The notes under the pieces are model-generated. The model did not search any database. It worked only from the letters and a program-made list of their open reading frames with translations, and was not told the origin of the DNA. Of a stretch of DNA of 20,555 nt, positions 1 to 6,841 are shown piece by piece (within the stretch, counting starts at the first letter, position 1; each line of letters begins with the position of its first letter). The translations under genes and the position numbers were made by a program. Origin of the DNA: Pontiellaceae bacterium. Its GTDB lineage: Bacteria; Verrucomicrobiota; Kiritimatiellia; Kiritimatiellales; Pontiellaceae. The stretch covers positions 1 through 20,555 of the forward strand of contig JAFGWS010000145.1 of the NCBI GenBank assembly GCA_016937035.1, read 5' to 3'.

Positions 1-1
1 G

Positions 2-112
2 GTCACATTTGCTGAACGCAATATTGACGGTTATTTCGTTGTGGAAACAGAAATGGATGAATACGGCGTATTGCTGCCGAAATCGGCTGTGTGGATGGTT
101 GAGCGGAAATAG
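2..112 (+). CDS. 3' end of a gene cut by the window edge, product unknown
   Basis: An open frame runs in from the left edge and ends at TAG 110-112, giving the last 36 residues of a protein (ends LLPKSAVWMVERK). It is followed 55 bases later by a lipoprotein gene on the same strand, so the two may share a transcript. The fragment has no motif I recognise. The frame is read through, not started, here: the ATG inside it lies near the end. Coding is supported only by the open frame and normal amino-acid composition. Confidence 0.5.
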   Translation, partial: VTFAERNIDGYFVVETEMDEYGVLLPKSAVWMVERK

Positions 113-167
113 TTTTTTGCTGGCAGGAATGCCGCGTAAGGCGGGTAAAAAAATTGGGAGCGGTGAG

Positions 168-950
168 ATGAGATTAAAGTTGATTATAGCGGCATGGCCG
201 CAGTTATTGCTGGCCGGGTTTGTTGTTTTGGGGAGCGGATGCCAGAGCGCGCGAAATGCGGTTTACTGCATCGGTGAGGATTTGACGGATATTTTTGTGG
301 CCGATGCAACGGTGTCGCTGGGAACCGATATGGGGGCGCACGTGATGGCGACGGAGCTGCTGCAGGTCAAGGCCTACAGTTATGAAGATCTCTATCGCTT
401 CGGCCTCGGCGCTCGCCGCTTCGGGATCTGGGAGTGTGAACGGGAAGGGTGGGATTTTTCGCTCGTTCATTCTTCTCGATACAGCTGGAATCAGCAGGAA
501 GTGGCGGCATTTGCGCCGTTGTCTGCGATCAGCGGGAAGATGGCATCGCGGAGCGGCGCTAAAGCGATGTTTGCGGAGTCGGTGGATGAATTCGGCGTTG
601 GGGTTCATTTGTTTGTGGTCGGTGGGCGTATTGGATTCCGCCCCCTGGAGGTGGTCGACCTGTTTGCCAATCTGCTCACGCTCGATCCGCTGCATGATAA
701 TTTGGAGTGGTGGCAGCGCCAGTCCATTCGCTCGGCAGAAAAGGCGGCCAAGAAGGCGGCCAAGCAAGCGGAAAAAGAAGGTGTTAAGGAGGAGCAACCG
801 ACACCGGAAGCACAGACGGAAGGGCTTGATACTCCTCTGGCGAATAATGTGGATGAGGCTTCGGTCGAAGCGATGCAGCAGGAGATGGAGCGGATCCAGC
901 AGCAGTTGGAAATAATGCAGCAGTTGTATCTGGAAGAACCCGCGTTTTGA
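168..950 (+). CDS. Predicted lipoprotein with C-terminal charged coiled coil, function unknown
   Basis: The frame is open from position 9, but the start at 168 is preferred. It follows a GGGAGCGGTGAG ribosome-binding region and gives a clean lipoprotein signal: MRLK, a hydrophobic stretch of about 17 residues, and lipobox LGSGC with lipidated Cys25. The mature part (260 aa precursor) has a globular middle with a GVHLF-VVGGRIGFRPLEVVDLF segment around residues 145-170. The tail from about 190 is rich in Lys, Glu and Ala, then Gln/Glu/Met (heptad-like, probable coiled coil). Expected in the cell envelope, facing the periplasm. I do not recognise a named family, so the function is left open. Any longer protein from position 9 would bury the signal peptide inside the chain, which argues against that start. 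Confidence 0.75.
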   Translation: MRLKLIIAAWPQLLLAGFVVLGSGCQSARNAVYCIGEDLTDIFVADATVSLGTDMGAHVMATELLQVKAYSYEDLYRFGLGARRFGIWECEREGWDFSLVHSSRYSWNQQEVAAFAPLSAISGKMASRSGAKAMFAESVDEFGVGVHLFVVGGRIGFRPLEVVDLFANLLTLDPLHDNLEWWQRQSIRSAEKAAKKAAKQAEKEGVKEEQPTPEAQTEGLDTPLANNVDEASVEAMQQEMERIQQQLEIMQQLYLEEPAF

Positions 951-957
951 GCTTGCT

Positions 958-990
958 GGGCGGTGCCGACGGATCGTCGCCCTCCAGTTT
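958..990 (+). terminator. Weak candidate terminator after the lipoprotein gene
   Basis: GGGCG at 958-962 pairs with CGCCC at 978-982 around a 15-base loop, followed by a short T run (TTTT at 987-990). The stem is short and the T run weak, so this may only be a pausing hairpin. Confidence 0.25.
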
Positions 991-1055
991 TGCTCAGGTT
1001 GAAGGCAGTTTGTTGTTTGTCGGAAATCAGGCGGAAATAAAGAAAGAGGTGTGAG

Positions 1056-1412
1056 ATGAAAAAGATAGTCGTGTTGGGATTGGGACTTGTGTTGGCGATT
1101 GCGGGTTGTGCGACGAAGCCGGGGTATGTTGGGAATTGGGAATGTAAGAAAATACCTGCCGACATCAAGGAAGAGGGAATGGAATCGGTGGCGCTCGCCA
1201 TTCAGGAAGAGGGAACCTTTGCTTTGATTATCAAGGATGTCGAAGGCGCTGGGGTGCACGGAGCTGCCGGTTTTTGGACCCCTAACGAAAAAGGCGGCAT
1301 TTCCTTTGCTGCAGAGGGTGAGCCGGTTGAGGGATTTGCCGTGTTGACCGACGATGATCACCTTGTATTTTCAGCCGATGATCAAGCCGTTGAATTTGAG
1401 CGGAAGAAATAG
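1056..1412 (+). CDS. Small predicted lipoprotein, function unknown
   Basis: A 118-residue precursor with a textbook lipoprotein signal: MKK, hydrophobic core, lipobox LAIAGC with Cys18. The start has AAAGAGGTG a few bases upstream as ribosome-binding site. The mature part begins with a GxWE segment (YVGNWECKK), then alternating short beta-type segments ending in FERKK. This pattern resembles small beta-barrel or lipocalin-like lipoproteins that measure 'deviation from expected' values, but no family can be named with confidence. It lies 105 bases after another lipoprotein gene on the same strand and may be co-expressed. Confidence 0.75.
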   Translation: MKKIVVLGLGLVLAIAGCATKPGYVGNWECKKIPADIKEEGMESVALAIQEEGTFALIIKDVEGAGVHGAAGFWTPNEKGGISFAAEGEPVEGFAVLTDDDHLVFSADDQAVEFERKK

Positions 1413-1475
1413 CTCTAAGCCTCCAGTGTTAAGACGGTCGAAAAATGATCAGCCCGTACATTAAACATTTTTCGC

Positions 1476-1502
1476 TTGCGTCGAGTTTGCTGCGGATATA
1501 CT
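1476..1502 (+). promoter_or_regulatory. Candidate promoter of the metallo-hydrolase gene, near-leaderless
   Basis: TTGCGT at 1476-1481 and TATACT at 1497-1502, spacer 15. The -10 ends nine bases before the ATG at 1512 and no Shine-Dalgarno sequence lies between, so transcription would start almost at the start codon. The -10 is good; the spacer is shorter than the usual 17. Confidence 0.4.
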
Positions 1503-1511
1503 CCCCGTTTA

Positions 1512-2210
1512 ATGAAACGCAATTATCGATTTGAGTTGGGAGAATACACGCTGTTGGCCGTCCCGGTGCTGCGGGATAATTTTGTTTATCTGATCTGCCG
1601 CGAGGGGCAGGCTGTGCTGATGGATGCGGGCGAGGCGCGTCCGGTGTTGAAAACGCTGGAGCAGAAAAATCTCCAGCTGACTGAAATATTCATCACCCAC
1701 ACGCACCATGATCATGTGGGCGGATGTCGGGAACTGTGCGAGCGCATCGGGGTGCTGGCCACCAGTCCGGCGGTGGAGGCGCGGGAGTATGATGTGCTGG
1801 GAACGCGCTGCCGCTCCCTTTCAACGCCGGGTCATGTGGCGCTGCATAAAATCTATTCATTTCCTGAACTGGGATTTCTCTTTACGGGCGATACGCTCAT
1901 CAACGGGGCGTGCGGGCGGTTGTTGGGCGGAACGGCAGCGCAGCTGTTTGAAAGTCTGCAGCTGATTAAATCGTTTCCTGACGAAACGCGGATTTTGGGC
2001 GGGCACGATTATCTGGAAGAAAATATGCGGTTTGCACTGGCGGAGGAACCGGATAATGCCGATATGCAGGCGCGGCTGGCGCGGTATCCGCGCGACCCTG
2101 CTTCGGCGATTTTTGTAACGTTGGCGGAAGAAAAACGGACCAACCCGTTTTTGCGGGTTGATTCGTTGGAAGACTTTGCTGCGCTTCGTGCTCGGAAGGA
2201 TCTGTTTTGA
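1512..2210 (+). CDS. gloB: Metallo-beta-lactamase-fold hydrolase, glyoxalase II type (hydroxyacylglutathione hydrolase-like)
   Basis: 232 residues from ATG 1512; an in-frame TTG at 1476 is possible but would lie inside the likely promoter. The metal motif is complete: THTHHDHVGG at 62-71 (His63, His65, Asp67, His68), His108 in STPGHVALHK, Asp127 in FTGDTL and His165 in GGHDY. The opening VPVLRDNFVYLI and the C-terminal EEKRTNPFLR are typical of the glyoxalase II/HAGH group, which hydrolyses S-lactoylglutathione or a similar thioester in the cytoplasm. Length is slightly below the usual 250. The true thiol substrate cannot be told from sequence, and no glyoxalase I gene is nearby. The gene is convergent with the next one, six bases apart. 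Confidence 0.82.
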   Translation: MKRNYRFELGEYTLLAVPVLRDNFVYLICREGQAVLMDAGEARPVLKTLEQKNLQLTEIFITHTHHDHVGGCRELCERIGVLATSPAVEAREYDVLGTRCRSLSTPGHVALHKIYSFPELGFLFTGDTLINGACGRLLGGTAAQLFESLQLIKSFPDETRILGGHDYLEENMRFALAEEPDNADMQARLARYPRDPASAIFVTLAEEKRTNPFLRVDSLEDFAALRARKDLF

Positions 2211-2216
2211 GGGGCG

Positions 2217-4595
2217 TTACCGCTTGCGCTGATAGGTATTGTATTCTGAATTATTGATGTAGCCGTCGTGGTTGGTGTCGATTTCGAAAAAATTGACCCA
2301 GAGAAAACCCGAGAGTTCGCTGCGCTCAATTTTCCCGTCGTTGTTGGTGTCGTTGTCCCTCAGGGCGCTGGGCATGGCTGTGTTTTGATCAATGCGAAAA
2401 TTGGGAATAGGATCTTGATAGGCGATTTGGCGCCGATAGGCTTTTCCGCCAAGCGGATCAGGTTTGAGGTAAATGTTGTAGGTCTGAGATATCCGTTGTG
2501 TGTTGTTCTGGACGGAATAGGTAACTTTCAACTGAATCGGGAGATCGGTGTTCTGTCGGGTGGCCGTGAGTAGAAACTCGCGCGGTTCGGTGTCGGATGC
2601 ATCGCGGACGCTCGGAGCACTTTGGACAGCGGGTGTAATGGTTCCGCCGGCAGGCACCAGTACATATTGGAGCGGATCGGCTCTGTTGTTCCATTGGGCA
2701 TTGTAGAGTTTGTCGAGGTGGAATCCGATGTAGAGTTTTCCATTGCCGGTTTCAAGAAGTTGAGCATCGGCCTCTGCACGGAGTTTGACATAGTGCGGGC
2801 GACTCGACGGCTCCGGGATGACCAGCAGTGGGACAAACGTTTGTGTGGTCGGATTGAAGCTGATGCGTTTGACCCGGTTTGCGGGTTCAATTTCAAGAGG
2901 CTGAATGTCGGGGTTTGGAAGTTGCGACGGAAGAATATTTCTTTGAGGAGTTCCCAATAGTTGGGTCAGTTTCCCTTGGGTTTCTCCCGGTTTGAGGATG
3001 GATCCGGTAAAGAGTCTTTTGCTTTCATCCGAATAAATGAACACATCGGATACGAGGTCAGGGGAAAGTTGCAGAAGCACCTCATTGTCGAGTGTATCGC
3101 AGATCCATGGAATGCGGGTTTTGAGCAGACGGGCGGATTCTTTGGCCAGTTGGACCATTTCGCTTTCGTTGAATGGGGCGAGGTATCCGTGGTTTTCGGG
3201 GCGAGCCGGTCTGCGTTGAATGTAGTAAGCCTGTAGTTCTTCGGACTGATGATTCAGCGCGAGGGCTTCGAAGGCTTTGTAGTTCAGGACAAAGTCGGGG
3301 TGGGTCAGGTCGCCCAAAATGAACAGCGTATATTTTCGGGCGGCGACGAGTTCGCGGAGTTTTATGGATGAACGATCTTCCGTTTTTATAACGGAGATAT
3401 CCGGTAAGAGATCAAATTTAGGCGGTTCAGGCTCCTTCGGTTCGTTATCCGGTTTGACGGCCAGGAATTCTTCTTCGGATCGAATGATGGAGGAGGTTTC
3501 ATCTGCGCCCATGTTTTCTGCGTCTATTTTCCCTTTGTTTCTTCCAAAAAGACACTCCTTGACCAAGGTGATGCAGTTGTTTTCAAAAGCGAGGGCACCG
3601 CCGATGCCGCCGATGTTAAAATTGAAGCTGCATTCTGATATAACCGGGAAAAAGGGGCCGGAGAAAACGGCGGCGCCTCCGTTGCCCTTTGCTGTATTCT
3701 CCTGAAAGGTGCAGTTGGCTAATTCGATAGGGCGGGCGGATTTATTCTTTGTTTCAGCGGCCACTGCTCCGCCTTTTTCCTGTGCCGTGTTATAGCGGAA
3801 ATAAGAGTCATTGATCCATGCGCTTGCGTTTTCCTCCAAAAACAGGGCTCCGCCGTTCTCGTTCGCCCGGTTTGCAGAGAAAGAGCATGCCGATATTCGG
3901 AGGGCGGTTTCTTGGGTCGTAGCGATTGCTCCCCCGTTTTCGGCTGCAACGTTGGAGTAAAAGGTACAGTTGGTAAACAGGACTTCCGAGGCCGGAATAA
4001 ATGCCGCTCCACCTCCTTGCTTTGCCCGGTTTTCTTCGAAGATGCAGTCGGCAACGGTTACATATCGGCTGCCCCGAAGGAGATAGATTCCACCTCCATA
4101 ATTTTCTTCGTCGTCTCCGTCGGCCAATCCCTGTTTGATGGTGAATCCGTTAAGAGAGGTTTCGGATGCGACCGTCAGCACGTGGTAGCAGTTGTCGGCG
4201 CTATTGCTGAGTTGGCCGATGTTCCCGCTGAGCGTGGTGGGGTAGGCTTTCGGATTTCGCTGTTCCCGGTTCGTCTCGTCGCCTCGGAATCCTCCGTAGA
4301 GATGCACGCCGGTCTTCAGCTCAAAGGAAGCGTCTCGCCGTGTTCCACGAGGAGAGTGGGTTCCGCTTTTGACCCAAACCTCTCCGCCTCCATTTTCTGC
4401 GGCGGCATCAATGGCGTCCTGCAGAGAGGGAAATGCGCTATTCCACAACTCGCCGGTGGGCGAGCTTCCCTGAAACCGGTTGTCGACGTAAAAGACTTTA
4501 GTTTGGATAGTATTGGTTTCGTCTGCCGCTCTCCCGACCATGAGCGACAGCATGGTCAGTAGAACGGTGCCAAAAAGTCTAATACGCAAAAACAT
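2217..4595 (-). CDS. Secreted Pmp-type beta-helix protein with deiodinase-like domain and two EF-hand loops
   Basis: 792 residues with a signal peptide (MFLRIRLFGT..., likely cut near GRA-A at 23/24). Residues about 34-350 form a right-handed beta helix with polymorphic-outer-membrane-protein repeats: GGGI, GGGA, GGAI, GGAL, GGAV, GGAA and GGAL, each preceded by FxxN (for example FEENRAKQGGGA). An acidic/Pro linker (360-395) leads to a thioredoxin-like domain at about 400-550 that resembles iodothyronine deiodinases: TLFILGDLTHPDF matches the VLNFGS-T-U-PPF strand and turn, then AYYIQRRPARPENHG and DTLDNEV. The catalytic Cys/Sec position is His432. Residues 570-720 are a beta-rich region I cannot name. 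The C-terminus carries two EF-hand loops (Asp749-Glu760 and Asp773-Glu784), probably calcium binding. There is no autotransporter barrel and no PEP-CTERM tail. Function unknown; extracellular or periplasmic. Confidence 0.85.
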   Translation of the reverse strand: MFLRIRLFGTVLLTMLSLMVGRAADETNTIQTKVFYVDNRFQGSSPTGELWNSAFPSLQDAIDAAAENGGGEVWVKSGTHSPRGTRRDASFELKTGVHLYGGFRGDETNREQRNPKAYPTTLSGNIGQLSNSADNCYHVLTVASETSLNGFTIKQGLADGDDEENYGGGIYLLRGSRYVTVADCIFEENRAKQGGGAAFIPASEVLFTNCTFYSNVAAENGGAIATTQETALRISACSFSANRANENGGALFLEENASAWINDSYFRYNTAQEKGGAVAAETKNKSARPIELANCTFQENTAKGNGGAAVFSGPFFPVISECSFNFNIGGIGGALAFENNCITLVKECLFGRNKGKIDAENMGADETSSIIRSEEEFLAVKPDNEPKEPEPPKFDLLPDISVIKTEDRSSIKLRELVAARKYTLFILGDLTHPDFVLNYKAFEALALNHQSEELQAYYIQRRPARPENHGYLAPFNESEMVQLAKESARLLKTRIPWICDTLDNEVLLQLSPDLVSDVFIYSDESKRLFTGSILKPGETQGKLTQLLGTPQRNILPSQLPNPDIQPLEIEPANRVKRISFNPTTQTFVPLLVIPEPSSRPHYVKLRAEADAQLLETGNGKLYIGFHLDKLYNAQWNNRADPLQYVLVPAGGTITPAVQSAPSVRDASDTEPREFLLTATRQNTDLPIQLKVTYSVQNNTQRISQTYNIYLKPDPLGGKAYRRQIAYQDPIPNFRIDQNTAMPSALRDNDTNNDGKIERSELSGFLWVNFFEIDTNHDGYINNSEYNTYQRKR

Positions 4596-4609
4596 GGAGG
4601 CATCATAGA

Positions 4610-4615
4610 ATTATA
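4610..4615 (-). promoter_or_regulatory. Perfect -10 box in front of the beta-helix gene
   Basis: TATAAT on the minus strand, 14 bases before the start codon at 4595, with no Shine-Dalgarno sequence in between (GATGCCTCC precedes the ATG). The -35 region is not recognisable. A transcript from here would have a leader of only about 6-9 bases. Confidence 0.4.
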
Positions 4616-4739
4616 AGCGTCTCGCCTCAAACTAAAACGATATGAACTACTCTCTTTTCGTCAGAGAATTGTGAGCATTCTAAGCGTCCTGAAGTTGCCT
4701 TTCTACTGATGTTAAAGGCGTCCATTTTTCATGCATATG

Positions 4740-5585
4740 TTATTTAACTTCTTTTCTCGTGGTGCGGAGGAGCGCTTTCCAGAGTTCTTCGTCGGTGCGG
4801 GCGGCGAGCAGGGCATCGCGGGCACTCTTATCCTGAAAGGCGCGGGAGAGGTCGGCGATGAGCTTGAGGTAAAAGGCGCTGGCGGCGGTTGGAATCACGA
4901 CGAAAAAGAAGATGCGGCTCAGTGCGCGGCTCGTCTCGTCAAATTTTATACCCTTGCGGTTAATGCCCAGCGCCATGGCCAGCCCGCCGCCTTCGACTGC
5001 GCGCACATGCGGGAAGGCGAGTCCGTTTTCAGCGGCGGTGCTGACAATGGATTCGCGCTGCAGAGCCAGATCAAGCAGCAGATCCGGATTCTCTACAAGG
5101 GCTTCGTCGGCTATACGCCGACACAGTTCGCCGAGTATTTCCTCGGGGGTTGATCCCTTTAGGTCGACGATCATGAGTTCGGGGGAGGTGAAGCGGGCAA
5201 TGCCGACTTTTTGGGTCTCGCCGTACACGCGGTTTGTGCGTTCGCGCTCCATCAGGTGTTCGGGATAGTAGAGAAAGCGAGCACAGTTGGGACAACGCAG
5301 CAGTTCTTCGGCTTTCTGAACGCTATAGATCATGTTTTTGGTGAGCGACATGCCGCACCCGGAGCAGAGTTCGTTCGAGACGGGAACGATGACTTCGGGG
5401 TGCTTCTGCAGCAATCGGTAAAAATGACTTTTTATCTGATGCGGCAAACGATTACTCAATTCATTGATAGAGTGCTGCAGCTCATCCAGCTTGGCCGAAG
5501 GCATGGAAACCTTTTTCTGTAAATTGGCCACGATCAGCTCCTGAAGCTGAACAAGCTGATTGATTAGGCTCTGTGCTTCCGTCAT
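4740..5585 (-). CDS. C4 zinc ribbon fused to a PTS EIIA (nitrogen/fructose type) domain
   Basis: 281 residues from the ATG at 5585, chosen because GGGGG lies five bases upstream; a TTG four codons earlier is also in frame. Residues 1-65 are predicted helical/coiled coil. Cys74-x2-Cys77 and Cys98-x2-Cys101 form a C4 zinc ribbon of the kind following coiled coils in the zf-RING_7 family. From about 135 a PTS EIIA type-2 domain follows: ESIVSTAAENGLAFPHVRAV with His193 as the expected phospho-acceptor, then FFFVVIPTAASAFYLKLIADLSR. EIIA(Ntr) proteins normally relay phosphate from EI/NPr and regulate rather than transport. No PTS permease genes are nearby, consistent with a regulatory role. The ribbon suggests binding to nucleic acid or a partner protein. 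The gene lies downstream of thiE on the same strand, separated by 121 bases. Confidence 0.82.
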   Translation of the reverse strand: MTEAQSLINQLVQLQELIVANLQKKVSMPSAKLDELQHSINELSNRLPHQIKSHFYRLLQKHPEVIVPVSNELCSGCGMSLTKNMIYSVQKAEELLRCPNCARFLYYPEHLMERERTNRVYGETQKVGIARFTSPELMIVDLKGSTPEEILGELCRRIADEALVENPDLLLDLALQRESIVSTAAENGLAFPHVRAVEGGGLAMALGINRKGIKFDETSRALSRIFFFVVIPTAASAFYLKLIADLSRAFQDKSARDALLAARTDEELWKALLRTTRKEVK

Positions 5586-5706
5586 TTGGTCCCCCAAAAA
5601 TCAACAGGTTTCCGGCTGAACGAGGGGACTGTAGCGTACGTTTTCGGAGATGAAAACCCTAGAATGATAAATATTAAGGAATTATTTGACGGGGCAATGC
5701 GTACGC

Positions 5707-6315
5707 TTAGGCGAGCTGGAGTCTGCGGATGGCTTCGATAGGATCGGCCTGCGCATTGACGGCGCTGACGACGCAGAAGTTGTCGATCCCGGCGGTGCGC
5801 AGCGCGGGCAGATTGTCGAGGTTAATTCCGCCGATCGCCACGGCGGTGAGGGCGACGGCTTGTGCGATGCGTCCGGTTTCTTCAGGGCCGAGTACAGGCG
5901 CGGTATCGGCTTTGGTCGGTGTGGGAAAGACGGGGCCGATACCGATGTAATCGGGACGAAGTGTTTCGGCTCGAGCGGCCTGCTCCAAATTGTGTGTGGA
6001 GAGGCCGAAAAGTTTGCCGGGTGTGTTCCATCGTTGACGTGCTTCGCTGATGGATAGATCAGTTTGGCCGAGGTGAATCCCGTCGGCATCGGTTTCGATT
6101 GCGATGGATAGATCGTCGTTCATAATGAAGCGCGTGGCGGTTCCTGTCGTGATTTTTCGGTAGAGGTGCGCGGTTTGGAGAATCGTTTTGTGCGGGGCGT
6201 TTTTTATTCTCAGTTGGAGGTAGCGAACGCCGCATTCCACGGCAGCTTGGGCTAGGGCTTCGTAACCGGCGATTGGGTCTGTGGCGATCAGGTAGAGTCC
6301 GAATTTTTCCTTCAT
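5707..6315 (-). CDS. thiE: Thiamine phosphate synthase
   Basis: Joins HMP-pyrophosphate and the thiazole phosphate to make thiamine monophosphate in the cytoplasm. 202 residues from the ATG at 6315, close to the family length; the open frame runs 20 codons further upstream, but that part crosses the promoter and has no homology. TIM-barrel motifs are all present: QLRIK (34-38), NDD (66-68), DGIHLGQ (78-84), GLSTH (104-108), GPVFPTPTK (127-135), IGGI (161-164) and VVSA (182-185). These include the pyrophosphate- and thiazole-phosphate-binding residues. No other thiamine gene is adjacent and no TPP riboswitch is possible in the very short leader. It reads toward the zinc-ribbon-EIIA gene. Confidence 0.93.
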   Translation of the reverse strand: MKEKFGLYLIATDPIAGYEALAQAAVECGVRYLQLRIKNAPHKTILQTAHLYRKITTGTATRFIMNDDLSIAIETDADGIHLGQTDLSISEARQRWNTPGKLFGLSTHNLEQAARAETLRPDYIGIGPVFPTPTKADTAPVLGPEETGRIAQAVALTAVAIGGINLDNLPALRTAGIDNFCVVSAVNAQADPIEAIRRLQLA

Positions 6316-6322
6316 ACACCGA

Positions 6323-6331
6323 AGTATATCA
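6323..6331 (-). promoter_or_regulatory. Extended -10 promoter of thiE giving a probable leaderless mRNA
   Basis: Minus strand TGATATACT (TGn plus TATACT). Only seven bases separate the -10 from the thiE ATG, so the expected transcription start coincides with the start codon. No Shine-Dalgarno sequence precedes the ATG. The -35 region is poor, as is usual for extended -10 promoters. Confidence 0.5.
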
Positions 6332-6471
6332 TTTTTGCGGATCTGGAACAGGTTTGATCGACTGTTATTTATCAATCATTTTTTGATTGTTATAACCGGC
6401 TATGTTAGATAACTTCTCGTGATATTTGTGTATAAGGGGTGTCCGGTGTCGGCACGAGGCAGTGATGCGAA

Positions 6472-6480
6472 GGGGGGGGG
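6472..6480 (+). repeat. Run of nine G residues directly before an ATG
   Basis: A 9-base poly-G tract abuts ATGATG at 6481. The frame that follows (64 codons to 6675) does not look like a real protein, being rich in Arg, Gly and Cys with no motif. Such tracts can vary in length by slippage and are also common sites of sequencing error. Confidence 0.6.
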
Positions 6481-6538
6481 ATGATGGTTGTCAGAACACA
6501 CTTAATATGCGGCGTTAAACGTATGGCGTTTCTTGCTT

Positions 6539-6826
6539 ATGCGTCTTTTTCTTGGGGTCGAGGCCGACCTCTATTTCGACGATGCGGAAACAGTTTATGG
6601 GCCGGGGCATATGCCGGCAGATCTTTCGCGACGGAACCACAGGGGGCTGGAATGCCGCGCTCATGTGTAAGATGACGGATCGAAAGTGCTTTGGCGGCTA
6701 AGTATAAGGTTGATGATGAAGGTGAACGAGCAAGTGACAACGCTGCCGATTCTGGATGAAACTTGGACCATTGACGTGGGCGGTAAAAAGAGAGCTTCAG
6801 TTGCGGCCCCTCTCATATGGTTATAA
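6539..6826 (+). pseudogene. Possible decayed small gene with an internal TAA
   Basis: Between thiE and the sensor gene (6376-6841) one frame reads from ATG 6539 as MRLFLGVEADLYFDDAETVY..., reaches TAA at 6668-6670, then stays open in the same frame to TAA at 6824-6826 (starting DDGSKVLWRLSIRL). The composition looks protein-like, with an acidic segment then an Arg-rich segment (DLSRRNHRGLECRAHV) that faintly recalls the start of PilZ domains. A short ORF could also begin at ATG 6713 (37 codons). No clear ribosome-binding site. This may be a gene killed by a nonsense change, or chance. The rest of the gap holds only promoter-like sequence. Confidence 0.25.
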
Positions 6827-6829
6827 AAT
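6801..6829 (+). promoter_or_regulatory. Candidate promoter of the receiver-histidine kinase gene
   Basis: TTGCGG at 6801-6806, a 17-base spacer, and TAAAAT at 6824-6829. The ATG at 6842 follows within 13 bases, with only GTGGTGA as a weak ribosome-binding region. Transcription would start very near the start codon. Confidence 0.4.
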
Positions 6830-6841
6830 TTGTGGTGAATT

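Noticed and set aside
204..1361. 385-codon minus-strand frame across the two lipoproteins
   Set aside because: Arg/His/Leu-rich shadow spanning two genes with lipoprotein signals and ribosome-binding sites on the other strand.
4697..4719. GCCTTT/AAAGGC inverted repeat as terminator of the EIIA gene
   Set aside because: Six-base stem without a T run on the minus strand; too weak to call.
6376..6480. TPP riboswitch upstream of thiE
   Set aside because: The extended -10 box lies seven bases before the ATG, leaving no room for an aptamer, and no THI-box sequence was seen further upstream.
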